A stretch of 64,000 nucleotides of DNA from Pampus argenteus (GCA_036937835.1 CM072878.1:15666001-15730000); one strand, 5' to 3'. Positions 1-13,290 are shown, counted from the first letter of the stretch. Notes: a model not told the origin generated them from the sequence alone. Program-made: numbers and translations.

Positions 1-444
1 GCAATAATAACAAGAAGAAGGGAAATGTCCTGTTCAAAGATTTACCACAGTAGAGCTGTAGAGATGTACACATCTTCTCACTTTAGTTACATTTTTTTAA
101 TGAAGTGTTTTTTTTCCCAAAATGAATCAAACTGATTTTGTTTTCAGTGATTAATTGATTAGATGTCTGAAAATCTTTTCTTTTCCTCAAACCCAAATAT
201 ATTCTACTTAATGTACAGTGTTTTCTAAAGAAACAAACCAGGAAATGTTTGGTAGTTTTGTTAAATCAATAAATAAATGCGTCATTCACAGTAATCATTG
301 GGAAACTCCTACAGGTGTAGCTGTAACCTAACAGCGCAGGTGTCATTGTGACTGATTATTACACATCATGCCTGCACACGTCTTGTTGTTTTGTTACACC
401 TCATCAAGACGTAACTTCCAGACAGCCTGCAATACGACTAGGAC

Positions 445-495
<51 letters not shown>

Positions 496-1840
496 GGCAA
501 GTCACTAATCCACTATTTGGGTTACTCAAGTGATACTAAAAGGTTGCTTAATGTACATGTCTGGAAGAGTTTGTACAATTCAGTCATTCAGTCAAATTAA
601 AAGACCCATTTACACAAGCACCCGGGGTATGTGAGGCCCTTTTGGTGGCATGCGGCCCAAGCCAGGACATGTACCCTTCATGTCAGGTCAGTAATCCAGA
701 CATGTCATTCACCAACTCGCCACAACTTATTCCAAGTCCTAAGAAACCAGAGAGGAAAAGTAGCAGTTACAAACTGCACTGGTTTTCCTCGTCAGACAGG
801 TTTTTTTCCCGTGCCAAACTCAATCCACACGCAAAATGTCTTGTTTCATAAGAAAACGTTGTCTCGGATCTATTACTTGAGTGATGAGTAGTTTATGTTT
901 ACAGATGCACCCAGCAGTAACCGACCCTTCTGCTCTACAAGTCCCTGCAGCTCTTTGTTGCAGTCGGAAACAGAGGGACGTTGTAAATTATGAGGTTAAA
1001 GAGAGTTTACCTGTAAAACTTTGTTCGGGACTGTGTGTGTCATATAGTTGTAGATCAATTGTGTCAAAGAAAGCTAATTACACAAACGATTTAACTGTTT
1101 TCATTGGCTGTTCCAAAGTGGTTCTGGTTTTCTGGCATGTGGTTTCCGTCATCTGCATACATGAATCATGAGGTCACTGTGACAAACTTTAGGCACAGAG
1201 TCATAACTGCTTTTTAACAACATGTGAAGTTATGTTTACTTGACCAATACTTGACTTGACTTTGATTCATTTAGTTGATGTTGCAACATTTGCAGACGCC
1301 TGTGGGGCTACTTTTATTATTCTAATATCTTATTCACGCTGGCCATAAATCACATAAATAACAGTCAATATGATATAAGATGGTAAATAAAATAGCACTT
1401 TTTTCCCCCCTGATAAGATGCGCATGCAGGACTTCTGCAAACAAAATTCTTGATTATGATGAGTTCAATGACTGTCGGAACTTTCACCACTTGTTGTCAG
1501 ATGACGAACTCAACACACAAAAAAAAAAAAATAACAATGGGGAAGGTGGAAAATGTACTATGATGATAGCTTAAATAATGTAGTCCTAATATAACATATG
1601 GCATCACAATTATTATGCACCCAACATTACAAGAAACAAACCAAAAATACCCTATATGACAGTCGATGGTTAAAGTGGTGTCTTATTATTAATACAGCTG
1701 CAATTGATATTCATATATAACTCTGGAAACATGTTTCCTTTTGACTAACGTTAAATGTTTATTTGCAATACACTGTAAAATAGCTATTTAGCGTTTTTAC
1801 TCTTTGATACTCACATGACGGAGCCTGCACATGAGCACCT
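1..1840. other. Upstream intergenic region, no gene seen
   Basis: AT-rich DNA 5' of metrnl. The short open frames here share no recognisable motif with known proteins, and several are repeat-driven, such as the Thr-His run made by the (CA)n tract near 446-493. I see no RNA gene or recognisable transposon. It probably holds distal 5' regulatory DNA. Confidence 0.6.
446..493. repeat. (CA)n microsatellite
   Basis: About 24 uninterrupted CA units upstream of metrnl. Confidence 0.95.
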
Positions 1841-2145
1841 GAAGGCAGCATACATGATAAACTGCTGTGGATGGGGTGTGACGTGGAGAGCAATCAGGGC
1901 GAAACAGAGTCGGAGCTGAACTCACTACACATTTTACGGAGGGCTGTCACTGGACGCCACGGCGGAGTGTGAATAAGCGGCTTTACGCATCTGATCACTC
2001 CGAGAATACAAAGAAGTAAAGCTCGGAGATCAGCGCGGAGCGGAGCGGACCCGGCGCACATGGAAACGCGATGTTGCTGGAAATACAGCGGTGGACTTTA
2101 TCATAGTTTCACTCGAGAGGAGGCAAAGTGAGCTTCTAGATAAAC
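1840..2145 (+). promoter_or_regulatory. metrnl: Putative metrnl promoter and 5' UTR
   Basis: This is a locally GC- and CpG-enriched stretch, in contrast to the AT-rich DNA before it. It contains GGAGCGGAGCGGA-type direct repeats near 2036-2049 and runs directly into the metrnl start codon at 2146. No TATA box is evident. The transcription start cannot be fixed from sequence alone. Confidence 0.5.
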
Positions 2146-2405
2146 ATGCTCACCCCGGCGCTGGCCTCCCTGCTGCCTCTTCTGATTCTCTGTCGGATTT
2201 CTTTCTGCCAATATTCAAGCGACCAGTGCAGCTGGAAGGGCAGGTGAGATTACATGTCCTGATAATTTAATGTTTGTTAGAAATAAAAAAAAATATAAAT
2301 AAATAAATAAAAATAAAATGTAAAGTCTGAGAGTGAATGTGCTGCAGCGACCTGCAATGACTATTAAAGAAACTAATATGAAACCAGGCAGTGAATTAGG
2401 AGCAT

Positions 2406-2484
<79 letters not shown>

Positions 2485-3612
2485 TGTTGACATGCCGAAG
2501 ATTATAATTCAATGTTGTTATATGAATGAAATGTATAATTGTGAGTAATAAGTAATAAGCAATTTTTGGTCTGCGTTGTGCTGGATTTATGACTGATGAT
2601 GATGATTTGACGTTTAATTTTTGATATGTGCACGTTCATCTTGAACAATATGAAGTTACACCTACTGAATCCTTCCTTAATACATCCCATAATGATCAAA
2701 TGTTCAGCCTTTCAAATCTGGAAATCTTTCTTCAGTTTATAGTCTAGGTTAGTCTCAGGGTTAATATCCATAAAAAAAAAAGAATCAATATTCACAGACT
2801 TTCCACAGATTTCCCTGCAGCTTTAAGCATTTTCGGTCATGTTTTACATATTTTGGAAGGTTTCACCTCCCATCAGAGATCTGATGAAATCTGTTTTGCA
2901 CTTGAGAGGCTGTGCCTTAAATAATGTGGTTTTGTTTTTCATCCTCCAGTCAGAAGGGTTAGGCAATATCTGTTGTTCATTAGTGAGCCCGTTGACTAAT
3001 CTCCTTTAATTGCATGCAGAAATGATGAAGTTAGAAAAGGACTTAATTAGAGGCATGCTGAGGAGAGCCTGGTTATGAGGCTTCAGCTGCATATGCTCAG
3101 CATGTGCCATGGGTTGCTTTAGATCTATGGCAAATTTGAATTTCAGCATCTCATTTTCAGGAAACTGGGCGTTTCTCCCTCAGAGTCAAACCACTAGCTT
3201 GGCATACACATGCTGGTAGACTGTTGATGGCTTCCTGCCTCTGGCTCTGCCACAGAATGACTGACAGACTGGAGTTTTCAAACCCTGACCAGACATTAAG
3301 TTCTGGAGGGAGTCATTTGGTCATGCTGGCGCCAGAGTCCGAAGTGCTGCCCGGACAAGTCTCTTCCAGTTTCTTTGGTGTCTTGAAAGCAAGGGGAGGT
3401 TCGGTGCGTGACCTGCATTTGCACTTGCATGCAGCAGGCCCAGCTACTGTTGCTGCCGTTGTCTGCCCAGAGGCCCCTGTGTCCCTCCATTCATCCATTT
3501 CTCCTTCCAAACTCTTCCCAAAGGCAGCCTGCCAGTGGTGCATTTTGCCAAAGCTCTGGATGAAACAATGTGGTACGGGGAGTGTGTGTGTGTGTGTGTA
3601 TGTGTGTGCGTC

Positions 3613-3649
<37 letters not shown>

Positions 3650-4472
3650 GAGCTGAGGTAATTTTGGCTGCTCCGGCTCGTGACTGGTCATGCAGCCAGT
3701 CTTGTGCACAGACTGGACTTAATGCTTTAGGAGGAATGTGGTATAATGTCCAGAATTTTTCACCTTGGTCATCTTACTTATTTTATTTTAGTAATCTCTG
3801 TATGTCACATTAAAGAAAAGAAGCATCTCCACATATTTTTTATTTTTTTTTAAATCCGTGGCAATGCCTGCCACTGTTGACGTACGCTGACATCTGCTTC
3901 TTTCATTTCTTCCAGCGGTCTAACCCATGAAGGCCACACCAGGGAAGTGGAACAGGTGTACTTGCGTTGCTCCCAAGGCACTTTAGAGTGGCTCTATCCC
4001 ACGGGGGCCATCATCGTCAACCTCCGACCCAACACGGTCTCCCCTGCAGCCACCCGCCTCTCTGTCTGTATCAAACCCTCCGCAGAGTCCAGTGGCACCA
4101 ACATCTACCTGGACCGCAATGGAAAGCTGCGGTTACTGTTGCGTGAAGAGGACCAGGCTCAAGGCAAGGTGCACTGCTTCAGCATTCAGGAGGGGGCGCT
4201 CTTCATCGAGGCAGTCCCGCGCATGGACATCAGCCGCCGGATCACAGCGTTCCAGTACGAGCTGGTTAACAACAAGCTGGGAGCAGAGGCGCACTCGCTG
4301 GAAGGTGAGATGCATGTCTGTTTTGGTGTGTCTACAGTATGATACAGTGGTAAACCTGCATATAAATGTCTTTTTATATCATCTATAAGAGAGAGGTCTT
4401 TAAAAAACGTCTGCAGACTTGTTTTTGATTGATTTCCCCCTAGAACTTGGTTCCTTTTGTGCTTTGTCCCTG

Positions 4473-4513
<41 letters not shown>

Positions 4514-4806
4514 GCACTAAATGCAGCCATCTACTGGTGGAAACTTTTATGAAGTTGGACTCTAATAGTAGGAAACTCAACATTTGCTCCAACACGCTGC
4601 TAATACTGAAGCCAACATTAAATTCTAGCATAGCATTGTCTGTACATTTCGATTTCGGGGGAATATATTTCTTATCCAACTTTCACTCTGAGTATCAAAA
4701 ACATCAAAAACTGAAGGCATTAATTCACAACTATCCGGACTTGATTTGAATTGAGTATACTAAATGGGCTGTAAGCTGTAATTGTTTTTCTGTTTTTTTT
4801 GGATGA

Positions 4807-4856
<50 letters not shown>

Positions 4857-7800
4857 GCCACAGCCGAACAGTGGGCCTCCTCTGAAAAACAACCAGTCTA
4901 TTTTCACGCTGTGTACCTGCCAAACCTGCACAGTTTCAAGCTGCGCAACTGTGTTTTTTTTCCACCTGAAGCAAAATATAAGTAGTATTGGCCCACATCT
5001 GTTTTTACGGCTCTCTGGGTTCACATATCCACATCCTGCATCATTATCTGGCAGAGCAGAGGGAGAGAGAGAGAGAGAGAAGAGGACTGAGTGTGGAGTT
5101 GTTTTCATCACATTAGTGCACTTGGCGTGATCTGGTGCTGTGATGTGGCCTGAGATGACACTGGGATGATTCACAAAGACAGTGGTCTCGTGTCATCTGA
5201 AGCCTGGACTGGTGGATTCATTACTCCTCGGCTTCTTCATCTTCATCTTTTTTTTCTTTTTTTTTTCCCCCTCTTTCATATCCCTTCCTCTTCTCTCTGA
5301 CCCACTGTGCTGGGATTGAGTTGCTCACCATCAAGCTGGAATGTATCTCCAACCAGATGTTGGCTTGACCTTCTAGGAGCATATAGGCTTTACCCACACA
5401 CACACACACACACACACACTCCTCTTCTTCACCCACTCGGTCTGTCTTTCAGCTTACTTAAATTATTCTCCCTTTTCTTTCACTCTGTCTCACTATTTCC
5501 TACCTCCGTTAATTTATTTCGGCCTATTTATCATTCTTGTATTTTCCTTTTCATTCCTCTGCCCTTCATATATCTTCCCTCTCTCATCCTGGCTGTTTGA
5601 AGTGGTCTTCATCTGTGCTGAGTGGTATTAGCAAGTTGTGCTCCATTACAGTGGTATTCACCAGGGTCCAGATGTTGCAGGGACACTATACCGTGCCCCT
5701 TCACTCCTCCTTCACCACTCTTCCATCCATCATCCCTCACTTCTCCTGTGAAGTGGTTCTGATCCGAGCGGTGGTGCACGCGCATCGGCCAGAGAAAGAT
5801 GCTGACTCGGCTCTCAGCCCATTCCTGCGGTTCTGTTTCATGTCTGACATGCGAGCCCTGCTTGGCTTTGCTTTGGAGGAAAGAAGAAGAAAAAAAAACC
5901 AGCACTGGGTTTAGACCCAGGCTCGCTGCTCTGTCTGACGCTATGGCAGCATGCAGCATGCAGGCTCACTTCAAAGGGCCTCTGCACTCTGCTCCAGGGT
6001 CTGGGCGAGGTCGAGCCGCTCTGAAGTCTCTCGGCTTTCCAGCTGTTCTTAAGCTGCCCGAGCTTGTGGCTGATTGACCTCTGATCTCTGTAGTGATGCG
6101 GCAGCGCTTCGTGTTGCTACACAAGCTGACCTAATACATGCTCACCCCTCACCCGAAACCCTCGACTTCAGACAAGGCAGCTAAAAATAAGATCCTTCTC
6201 CTAAAGATGACAGAGGGCACAAATCTCTTCTTTAGCCAGAAGTGTTTTTAGACTTTAAGCGTATTTTTTTATCCTAAAAGTAGATTAATATTTATGCTCA
6301 GATTTATGACCAGGTGTATAAACTAGGGTGGTTTCCAGTGCACCAAATCCACCTGAATCATTTGAATCATTCTTCCTCTAATTCGGTGGAAAGGCACCCA
6401 CCCTCAGCCCAGTGCTGACTCGACACCCCTCCCTCTGCCCCCTACTCCCTTCCCCAGCTGCCCCTCTGCACCACTCCACTCACTGAGGAAAACCACAGCA
6501 GGTCTAGGGCTAATAAAGGCATTCTGGTCAGGCCAGCCACAGGGCCACCTGAGTCAACTAATCATTGACTTGACTGCTCTCATTTAGGGCCCTTTCTCCT
6601 ACTATAAAACACTCTGGAGGAGGGCAGGCTGAGTTGCTGCTGTACAGCCACCAGTCAAAAGTGAAATCTAGCCTGGAGCCTTTACGTAAAAGGCATTTAA
6701 TTTTAGTCACTTTTATTATATCGTTCAAGAGAAAAAACAGTGATGTGGGAGACTTTTCCTTCGTCTTTCTTATCTGCCTCTGTCTCAGACTCTGTCAGAA
6801 ACTCCAACTGATGTAGTTGCGAATGTGTGCTGACTGTTTCCGTCCCAGAAGGCCTGCTAAAGTGCTAACAGAGCTCAGGTCAGAGATGAAGCCTTTCCTC
6901 GTCTCTCCTGCTCTCCTTATCCTTTTCATCTGGTCCTTGTTTGTCATGGAGTGTCAAGAGGTTCCTGTTGTGGTAGGGAAGCAGACTGAACAGCCCCCTC
7001 GAGCATTAAACACACCACACACACACACACACACACGCACACATCCACTCATCAGCGTTTCTTAATGAGCGGTGATTATCTTTTTTTTTTTTTTTAACCA
7101 TCAGCCGTGTACCCGGCTCTGTTTGGTGTAAAAGCCAGAAGTCATGACAGCTGACTCCCGCTCTGGACCCTCTGCAAATAAATAATCATCTGTGGGGATG
7201 GAAATTACTGTGAACGCGTGTGTGTGTGTGTGTGTGTGTGTGTCTTACATGGTTGGCCCAACTACAGTTGTACATCTGTATATGTTGCGCTCAACTGGAA
7301 AGTAGCTGACCTGTCAACAAGATTTTTATCGTGTTGCAAGACCCAGAGTGCTAGAAATCATGGTCTTTTCCTGTTTCTATTTGTAGTTCACCAACTTTTG
7401 GCTCCAGACTCACCCCCCCCCCTCTCTCTTTCTCTCTCTCTCTGTATGTCCTTGTAGCAGCCTGTCAGCCCTGCAGTGACGCCGAGATGCTTCTAGCAGT
7501 CTGCACCAGCGACTTTGGTAAGTTACGGCCCTGTTTGGGAGAATTATAGGCTTCTTACTGCTATATGGTATGGCATAAATGTCCAATAAAAACATCAATT
7601 TGTCTTTCATGAAATGTATAACCATGAACGGTATGTAAATCTTGTCTTCCTGCTTTGTGTTTCCAGTGGCACGGGGCAACATTAAGAAGGTGGAGCAGGA
7701 GGAGGAGCACTCGTCTGTCACCGTGCAGATCAGTCGCCTCTACAGACAGAAGACCCAGGTCTTTGCATCTGGTGGTGTGAGGGCACGGAGCTGGACTGGC

Positions 7801-7980
7801 CGTATTAAGATGTCCCTACGATGTGGGGTGAAGTCTGGTGAGGGTGAGTTCCTCTTCACCGGGACAGTGAGGTTTGGAGAGGCCTGGATGGGCTGTGCTC
7901 CGCGCTACAAAGACTTCCTGCGATTGTACCATGAGGCGCAGCAGCAGGGGACCAACCCCTGTCACGTAGACACTGACTGA
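2146..7980 (+). CDS. metrnl: Meteorin-like protein (metrnl), 4 coding exons
   Basis: Secreted meteorin-family cytokine. Coding exons are 2146-2243, 3916-4304, 7461-7517 and 7667-7980, all with GT-AG junctions and consistent phase, giving 285 aa (human METRNL about 311). Residues 1-21 form a hydrophobic signal peptide. The mature protein would start QYSSDQCSWKGSGLTHE, nearly identical to the human mature N-terminus. Other family blocks are VEQVYLRCSQG, YPTGAIIVNLRPNT, ACQPCSDAEMLLAVCTSDF, SRLYRQKTQVF and GCAPRYKDF, and the end is NPCHVDTD. I count ten cysteines in the mature chain, as expected for the disulphide-bonded meteorin fold. The start codon follows a CpG-rich leader and is the only one giving a signal peptide. 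Known family roles are adipose/muscle thermogenic and neurotrophic signalling. Introns 1 and 2 carry several (GT)n/(CA)n tracts. Meteorin (metrn) is the alternative, but the sequence matches METRNL better. Confidence 0.95.
2406..2482. repeat. Compound (CA)n(TA)n microsatellite
   Basis: A CA block (about 2406-2432) passes directly into a long TA block in metrnl intron 1. The TA part is self-complementary and could extrude or stall polymerases. Confidence 0.95.
3582..3647. repeat. (GT)n microsatellite, interrupted
   Basis: GT units interrupted by GTAT, GCGTCT and CTGTCT variants, in metrnl intron 1 about 270 bp before exon 2. Confidence 0.95.
4477..4509. repeat. (GT)n microsatellite
   Basis: About 16 GT units in metrnl intron 2, just before a CTCF-like motif. 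Confidence 0.95.
4526..4537 (-). promoter_or_regulatory. CTCF-like core motif
   Basis: The reverse strand reads CCAGTAGATGGC, a full match to the CTCF core consensus CCASYAGRKGGC, in metrnl intron 2. This is a motif match only; occupancy is unknown. Confidence 0.4.
4809..4852. repeat. (GT)n microsatellite
   Basis: About 22 GT units in metrnl intron 2. Confidence 0.95.
5395..5419. repeat. (CA)n microsatellite
   Basis: CA tract in metrnl intron 2. Confidence 0.9.
7016..7042. repeat. (CA)n microsatellite
   Basis: CA tract in metrnl intron 2. Confidence 0.9.
7219..7242. repeat. (GT)n microsatellite
   Basis: GT tract about 220 bp upstream of metrnl exon 3. Confidence 0.9.
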
Positions 7981-8540
7981 GCAGGTCACCTGCCCACACG
8001 TGGAAATAGGACAAGTCGTCACTGGGTGGGGAGGAGAGCTGAACCAAATGTTCATGCTGAGGCAGAGACTGACAGACTGGCCCAGTGGCACAGCCGCTCT
8101 CCTCTCCTGCTGTCTCATGACTCTTTGGAGACAAAGAGTGGAGCTCCCGAATGTTGCTAAGCAGCTAGCCGGACTCCAAGTTGAACATGATGCAAAGAGG
8201 AATGTGTTCGGACTGCCTTTCTCGCAGACGAGGAACTCCCAGGTTTTAAATGTAGCAGACGCCGTTTGGTTTTAATGTGTATAAAATGTGAATGAACGTT
8301 GTATATTTTGCAGCTCCACGTGCTTTGTAAAAAGCTTAATGTACAGTTCTGAAGTTATTTCTTATGAAAGAAATATATAAAGTGAAAAACCTCTTTATTT
8401 TTATTTTGTTTAAAAAAGAAAATTTCACAATTTAACGCCTGAATTTCATGCGCTGTTCAGGTTGTACAATTGTTAAAAAAAAAAAAAAAAGCAAAATGTT
8501 TTTTGCCCCTTGAGAATAAAATCTATTATTCCTTGGAACA
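7981..8540 (+). other. metrnl: metrnl 3' UTR and poly(A) signal
   Basis: The sequence after the TGA stop runs AT-rich to an AATAAA at 8515-8520, the likely poly(A) signal. A second AATAAA-type motif lies about 50 bp further on. An A16 tract sits near 8475. Confidence 0.6.
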
Positions 8541-9394
8541 GTGTTCATGTCTGTGGTGTTTATATGTAAAATAAATAATTGAATAACTTAAGCCGACCAT
8601 TGTTTTTGAATTTTGACTTTTTGACCCTACATAATTGACTTACTGGTAGCAGTGATGACTTTAAATCAAAATGGTCTTGACACGCCAACGTTAAGCTCTC
8701 ACATTCTCTGTTGGAATAAAAACACTCTCATATGATATATATTACCCGGCTCTCCAAGGTTCACCTCAGCCTTGAGCTCGGACCGTCTGCCAGGGGTACA
8801 GAGAGATTGATATCAGAGAGTTGGGGTGGATTCCTCTGCGTTGGTTCCTGTGGTGATGGGGGTGGCCATGTCTCAAGGTCAATGTGAAAGGCCTCTTTGT
8901 TCCACTGTAGCAGCCTGGTATGAGAGAGAGAGGACTGAAGACAGACCTGAATACAGCCCTGTGACTGGGCACGCAGCAGAGAACCACAATCCAAAAATTT
9001 TGATTGGCATGTACAATTCTGCTTGAGCTCCCTTTTTTAAAACAAAAAACAAAAAAAAAAAAAAAAAAACGAAGGCTTTTTATTTTCATCACGTCAAATA
9101 AAACACAAGGAACGAATTCAGGTTATTGGAGCTTTCTGCTGTGCTACCACACACCAGATGATGCAGCCTGCAAGCCAAGCCTGTTAAAATGACATCCAGT
9201 TCACGGCAAAAAAAAAAAAGGCTCTTTTTTTATCTGCCTTTTCACTTAAACGGAAATGCACCTACAATGTCTTTCAATAAATTGCCCCACAAAGACAATT
9301 GCTTTTCCAGACGGCGCTTTGCATTGAATTGAATGTCTGAATTCCAGCTGAAAGCCAGCGGTCCCAGGATTGCTCACTGGGAAAGGCAAACAGA

Positions 9395-9408
9395 GTTTCT
9401 ATGGTAAC
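9395..9408. promoter_or_regulatory. RFX X-box-like motif
   Basis: GTTTCTATGGTAAC matches 12 of 14 positions of the X-box GTTRCCATGGYAAC and keeps both dyad half-sites. It lies about 0.9 kb after the metrnl poly(A) signal. Confidence 0.3.
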
Positions 9409-10274
9409 GACGCCTTACTGTGAACCGTCTCTCTGCGGCTTTTAAGAGATGAGGAAGAGGAGAAAGTGTTTGGCTGTTTAGTTCTTCACTAGTTGTCAGA
9501 CGTCCCTCTTTCCTTCCTCCCTGGTTATTCAGCCGCTCTCATCTTACACTGTGCACATAATCAATATCTACATCACTGTTCAAAGTGTTGGATTTGCTTT
9601 CTACATTCATCTTTTCTGCTCTCAGTTTACAACATCACTGGTTGCCAACAGGAGAATCATTCACCCTCCAGCCCATTCATTGTTACACAGGTTAGAGTAA
9701 AGTCAAGCAGGTACCCATCATGCCATGGTGCTGCTATTATTAGTAAAGCCCAGAGGATAAAGCATTAGCAGTAATATAGATAATGAACGTGCTGCCTTAT
9801 AAATATAACCAATGAAAATGTGTTGGTATGTGTGACACGAAATCGGATGCAACTTCATGGGCGAGGTCAGATTTTGTTGTAATACCAGTTGAGAAGGACC
9901 GGTCTAAACCAGATGTGAATAACGTGGAGTCTTTGTGCTTTAGTCAGTGTGATTTAGCCAGAAGTCACTGCATGGTCATCTCGTGGGTGGAATTAAAAAA
10001 GAGAAAAGGAAAAAAAAAGCACTGTTGAAAACTGAAGCCATGGCAAAGTGCACAGTCACTTGGCAGAATGAACGGCCGTTTGAGTTAAAGAGCAGGAGGA
10101 CCCCAACAGAGAGAAGAGGCCTGTGAGCTCAGTGTAGTGGCTGATATTTTATGTCTCTTTGGGGAAGTGCTGGAATGTGGGGAATGTGTTGACTTCACAC
10201 ACTCACGCGTGCGCAGCTTCCCCCAGCCCTGCTGCCTTGATTAGCCGGAATCAATAGAGTCTCTGTAGTTTTTA

Positions 10275-10305
10275 TGTGTGTGTGTGTGTGTGTGTGTATG
10301 TGTGT
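10275..10305. repeat. (GT)n microsatellite
   Basis: GT tract with one TA interruption in the metrnl-slc16a5 intergenic region. Confidence 0.9.
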
Positions 10306-12186
10306 TAGTGCGTATGCCTGCAGTGTGCACGTGGCTCTAACCCCAGCACACATAAACACAACGCCCCAGCAGAGAGATAGCCGCCACCCACACCGAGCCA
10401 CAGCTCACTCTGCAGCTGCAGTCCCAATCGGACACAATGCTACTCTGACACTTCTGTAATGCAGCTCTCACATGCTTCAGATAGTTTCTTATATTTCAGA
10501 TCCACAAATCATGATTCATTTCTCCAGAATCACATCAAAATTCTCTTTTTTTCTTATGATTCCATGACATCATTTTATTTAACATTCAACCCACTTCAGT
10601 TTAGGCTACAATCCTATCGTGCACATGCACGTCTTAATGTCAGATTTAAGGTAAACACTCAGATTGCAGGTTATTTTTTTATTTCGTTATAGAAATAGCT
10701 CTAAAGACACTGTCATACTTTATTTATTTCATGTATGTGTTTTTCCCAACTTAAACCAGATAGAGATGAACACATAAGAAAGGGTCAACAAGCCAATAAG
10801 GCGCCTCCCAGAATGCTCATTAATCCCCAGCAGGTCATGTGTTTCCTGGTCATGAAATGCCTTGCAGTCGGCCCCGCCTCACTCACCAAAGTACTACGGC
10901 AGGACTGAGGGGGGTTGGGAGTCTCTAGCAAAAAAAAAAAAAAAAAAAAAAAGTGATTGTGAGGTCACAGCATGGGCATGAGTGTCTGAATATCAGGTAT
11001 CAAAGGGATTTGGGGAATTGTTCTCTCCAACTGAGGAAATGGGTAGTGTGCATGAGGTTGACCAGGCACCGTCTTCATCAGATGTTTTGGAGATCAGGGT
11101 TAGTTTTGGCAGATGATCAGCCTTTTGGGATCACATGCAGTCGGAAATATACAGTAGCAATAGCCAAAGTCTTTTGATGAAAATGACTTATAGCGTGCGA
11201 TAGAAAACTGCTGCGCTTTATCATGTAGATTCTTTTCTCTCGGCTGACGTCTGTATTATGCCTAATTATTTCTGTTTGTGAATGGTGATTTGCTGCCGCA
11301 GTCTGCCTCTTACAAGACTGTCTCCGTCTTCCTTTTGTCCTGCATCGTTGGCTTTTCTCAGTGACTGAATGTGTGGGGCTGCTGTCTGCTCACATGGTCC
11401 ACAGAGACAGTGTCTATGAGGCCTGTTCGTTCAGCAAATACACCAATGTCCTCCAGAGTGGGAGGTCCTGCCGCAAGGAGCCCCCCGATGCTCAGGAGCC
11501 CAATAACAGAGCAGAATTTGGCTCTGAGGATGTCAAGCAAACACACCGCAAATGGCACTTTTATTTACTTGCCTTCACGTCCCCTCCCCCAGCAGCCTTC
11601 ATTTACTGGGATCCGCAGTGCCATTTCCAGCCGCCCCATGGCAACAGCAGCAACGTGTCAACAGGGGGACAACTTTCTCATGATGTCACCGTGTCATAGT
11701 GATTGGCGGCCCCGTCGTATGGTGATGAAGACAAGACGTGAGGATGTCAGTGGGACTGATATTTTTTTTACAAACATGTCAGAACACAAAACTTTTGAGA
11801 TTTTGATCGTGAAGTCACCTTTTTGTTTGGAAGGATCTGTTTTTGCATGCAACCGAGTCGCCTCAATTCTTGCTTCTCTCATTGTCATTATCACTCACCA
11901 TAAGAAGACCATTACAAAAATCACAATAACAAAAGCCTGTCCTGTCACTATTACTCTCTTGACTTAATCGTGGTTTTGAATGCGCATGTTGCTGCATACC
12001 CGATACAACCTGTCATTCATCAACACTTACTCTTTGTCTGATTGGGATAATGCAATCTGCTCCTCTGCTCTTAGGCCTGTCAGACTCATGGTCAAGCCTG
12101 CAGATCTGCTGTGTGCACAGTCCACTGAACACCAGTGGCTTTGCCTCGCTGTAGGACCCCTCCTTGGCAACCGGGCCAACCCCCTC

Positions 12187-12199
12187 TGACCTCTGACCT
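12187..12199 (-). promoter_or_regulatory. Perfect DR1 nuclear-receptor site
   Basis: The + strand reads TGACCT C TGACCT. On the - strand this is AGGTCA G AGGTCA, the direct repeat with 1-nt spacing bound by PPAR-RXR, HNF4 and COUP-TF. It lies 4.2 kb downstream of metrnl and 5.5 kb upstream of slc16a5. Function is inferred only. Confidence 0.4.
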
Positions 12200-13230
12200 G
12201 GGTTGTGGCCTTTGGATGGGAGGAGTAAAAAATAGTTCCTGTCTAAGTTCAGCCATTAGAATGTGGAGGAGACCGGGGTATGCCCTCTAGCCTTTAAAGG
12301 AAACACACATCTTTGGGCATTGTGGGGGTGACAAAAATCATCAACCAATGGCGAGACAAGTGCAGAGCGTGATGGATTGTGCAATTGAACGTGTGACGTT
12401 TGATGGATGTCTAAATGAGGGGCGTAATAGGTTGTGTGATGGATAGGTAGGAAGTGAACATTTAGATTTTCACACAGGAGCGGATGTGGGCTGTTTGCTC
12501 TTCGGACAGCGAATGATGGATCGATTCTGGAGGGTGGAGGCCTCGGCGAAAGAGGTGATGGATGCATCCGACTGCTGGCGATAGTTTCCAGATAACATTT
12601 ATTTTTTTAATTGTCAACTTTCAGCATTAAACACAATTAAAGCCACATGTCAGCAACCATCATGATTCAAATTAAATGTTGCATTGTTACATGCATTAGG
12701 GTTACACACTGCAGTTATATTTCCCCTAGTTATATTTTAATAGACATGCAGATAGCAACAAAGGCACATCTATTTTAGACTATATATTATATATTATATA
12801 TTATATAACAGAGTTATTTATTTTCGCTTTGCCATAAAGGCTCATGAACATGCTTCGTGAGAACATATTAAATGGAAATCCAAACCAACAACAGTGCTGC
12901 ATAATTCAGAATAGCATCAGAGGAATTTAAGGCCTGTCACACGTCATTTCATATCCCATCCCACAACGCAAAGACTCTTCCAAAAAACCTGATTAAAGCT
13001 GCTTTCATTTCTCAATGAAAAAAAAAAGATTGGTAATTATAGATTATGGGGACATGTCAGACAGCAGCAGAGCAGGGATTTCATTAAAATCATTAGTGGT
13101 TGTAAACCAGCGTGTTGAGTTCTGAGATATGGCAACAGTTATCATGTAGACAAGTGTTGGCAACAGCTGAACAGTCAGCTGGAAAAAGAAAAGAATGGCT
13201 GAGCCCAGGGAAAGTAAAGCTGTAGGGGGT

Positions 13231-13235
13231 CACAG

Positions 13236-13275
<40 letters not shown>

Positions 13276-13290
13276 ACACACACACACACA
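13231..13290. repeat. (CA)n microsatellite
   Basis: About 60 bp of CA units with small interruptions. Confidence 0.95.

Noticed and set aside
3224..3649. 141-codon + strand open frame ending in a Val/Cys repeat
   Set aside because: The open tail is made by the (GT)n microsatellite; it lies in metrnl intron 1 and shows no domain.
4731..5174. 147-codon - strand open frame with a Thr-His run
   Set aside because: Driven by the CA tract in metrnl intron 2; no recognisable protein sequence.
5537..5959. Overlapping + (125 aa) and - (116 aa) frames in metrnl intron 2
   Set aside because: Both lie inside a confirmed intron, have no motif, and overlap each other.
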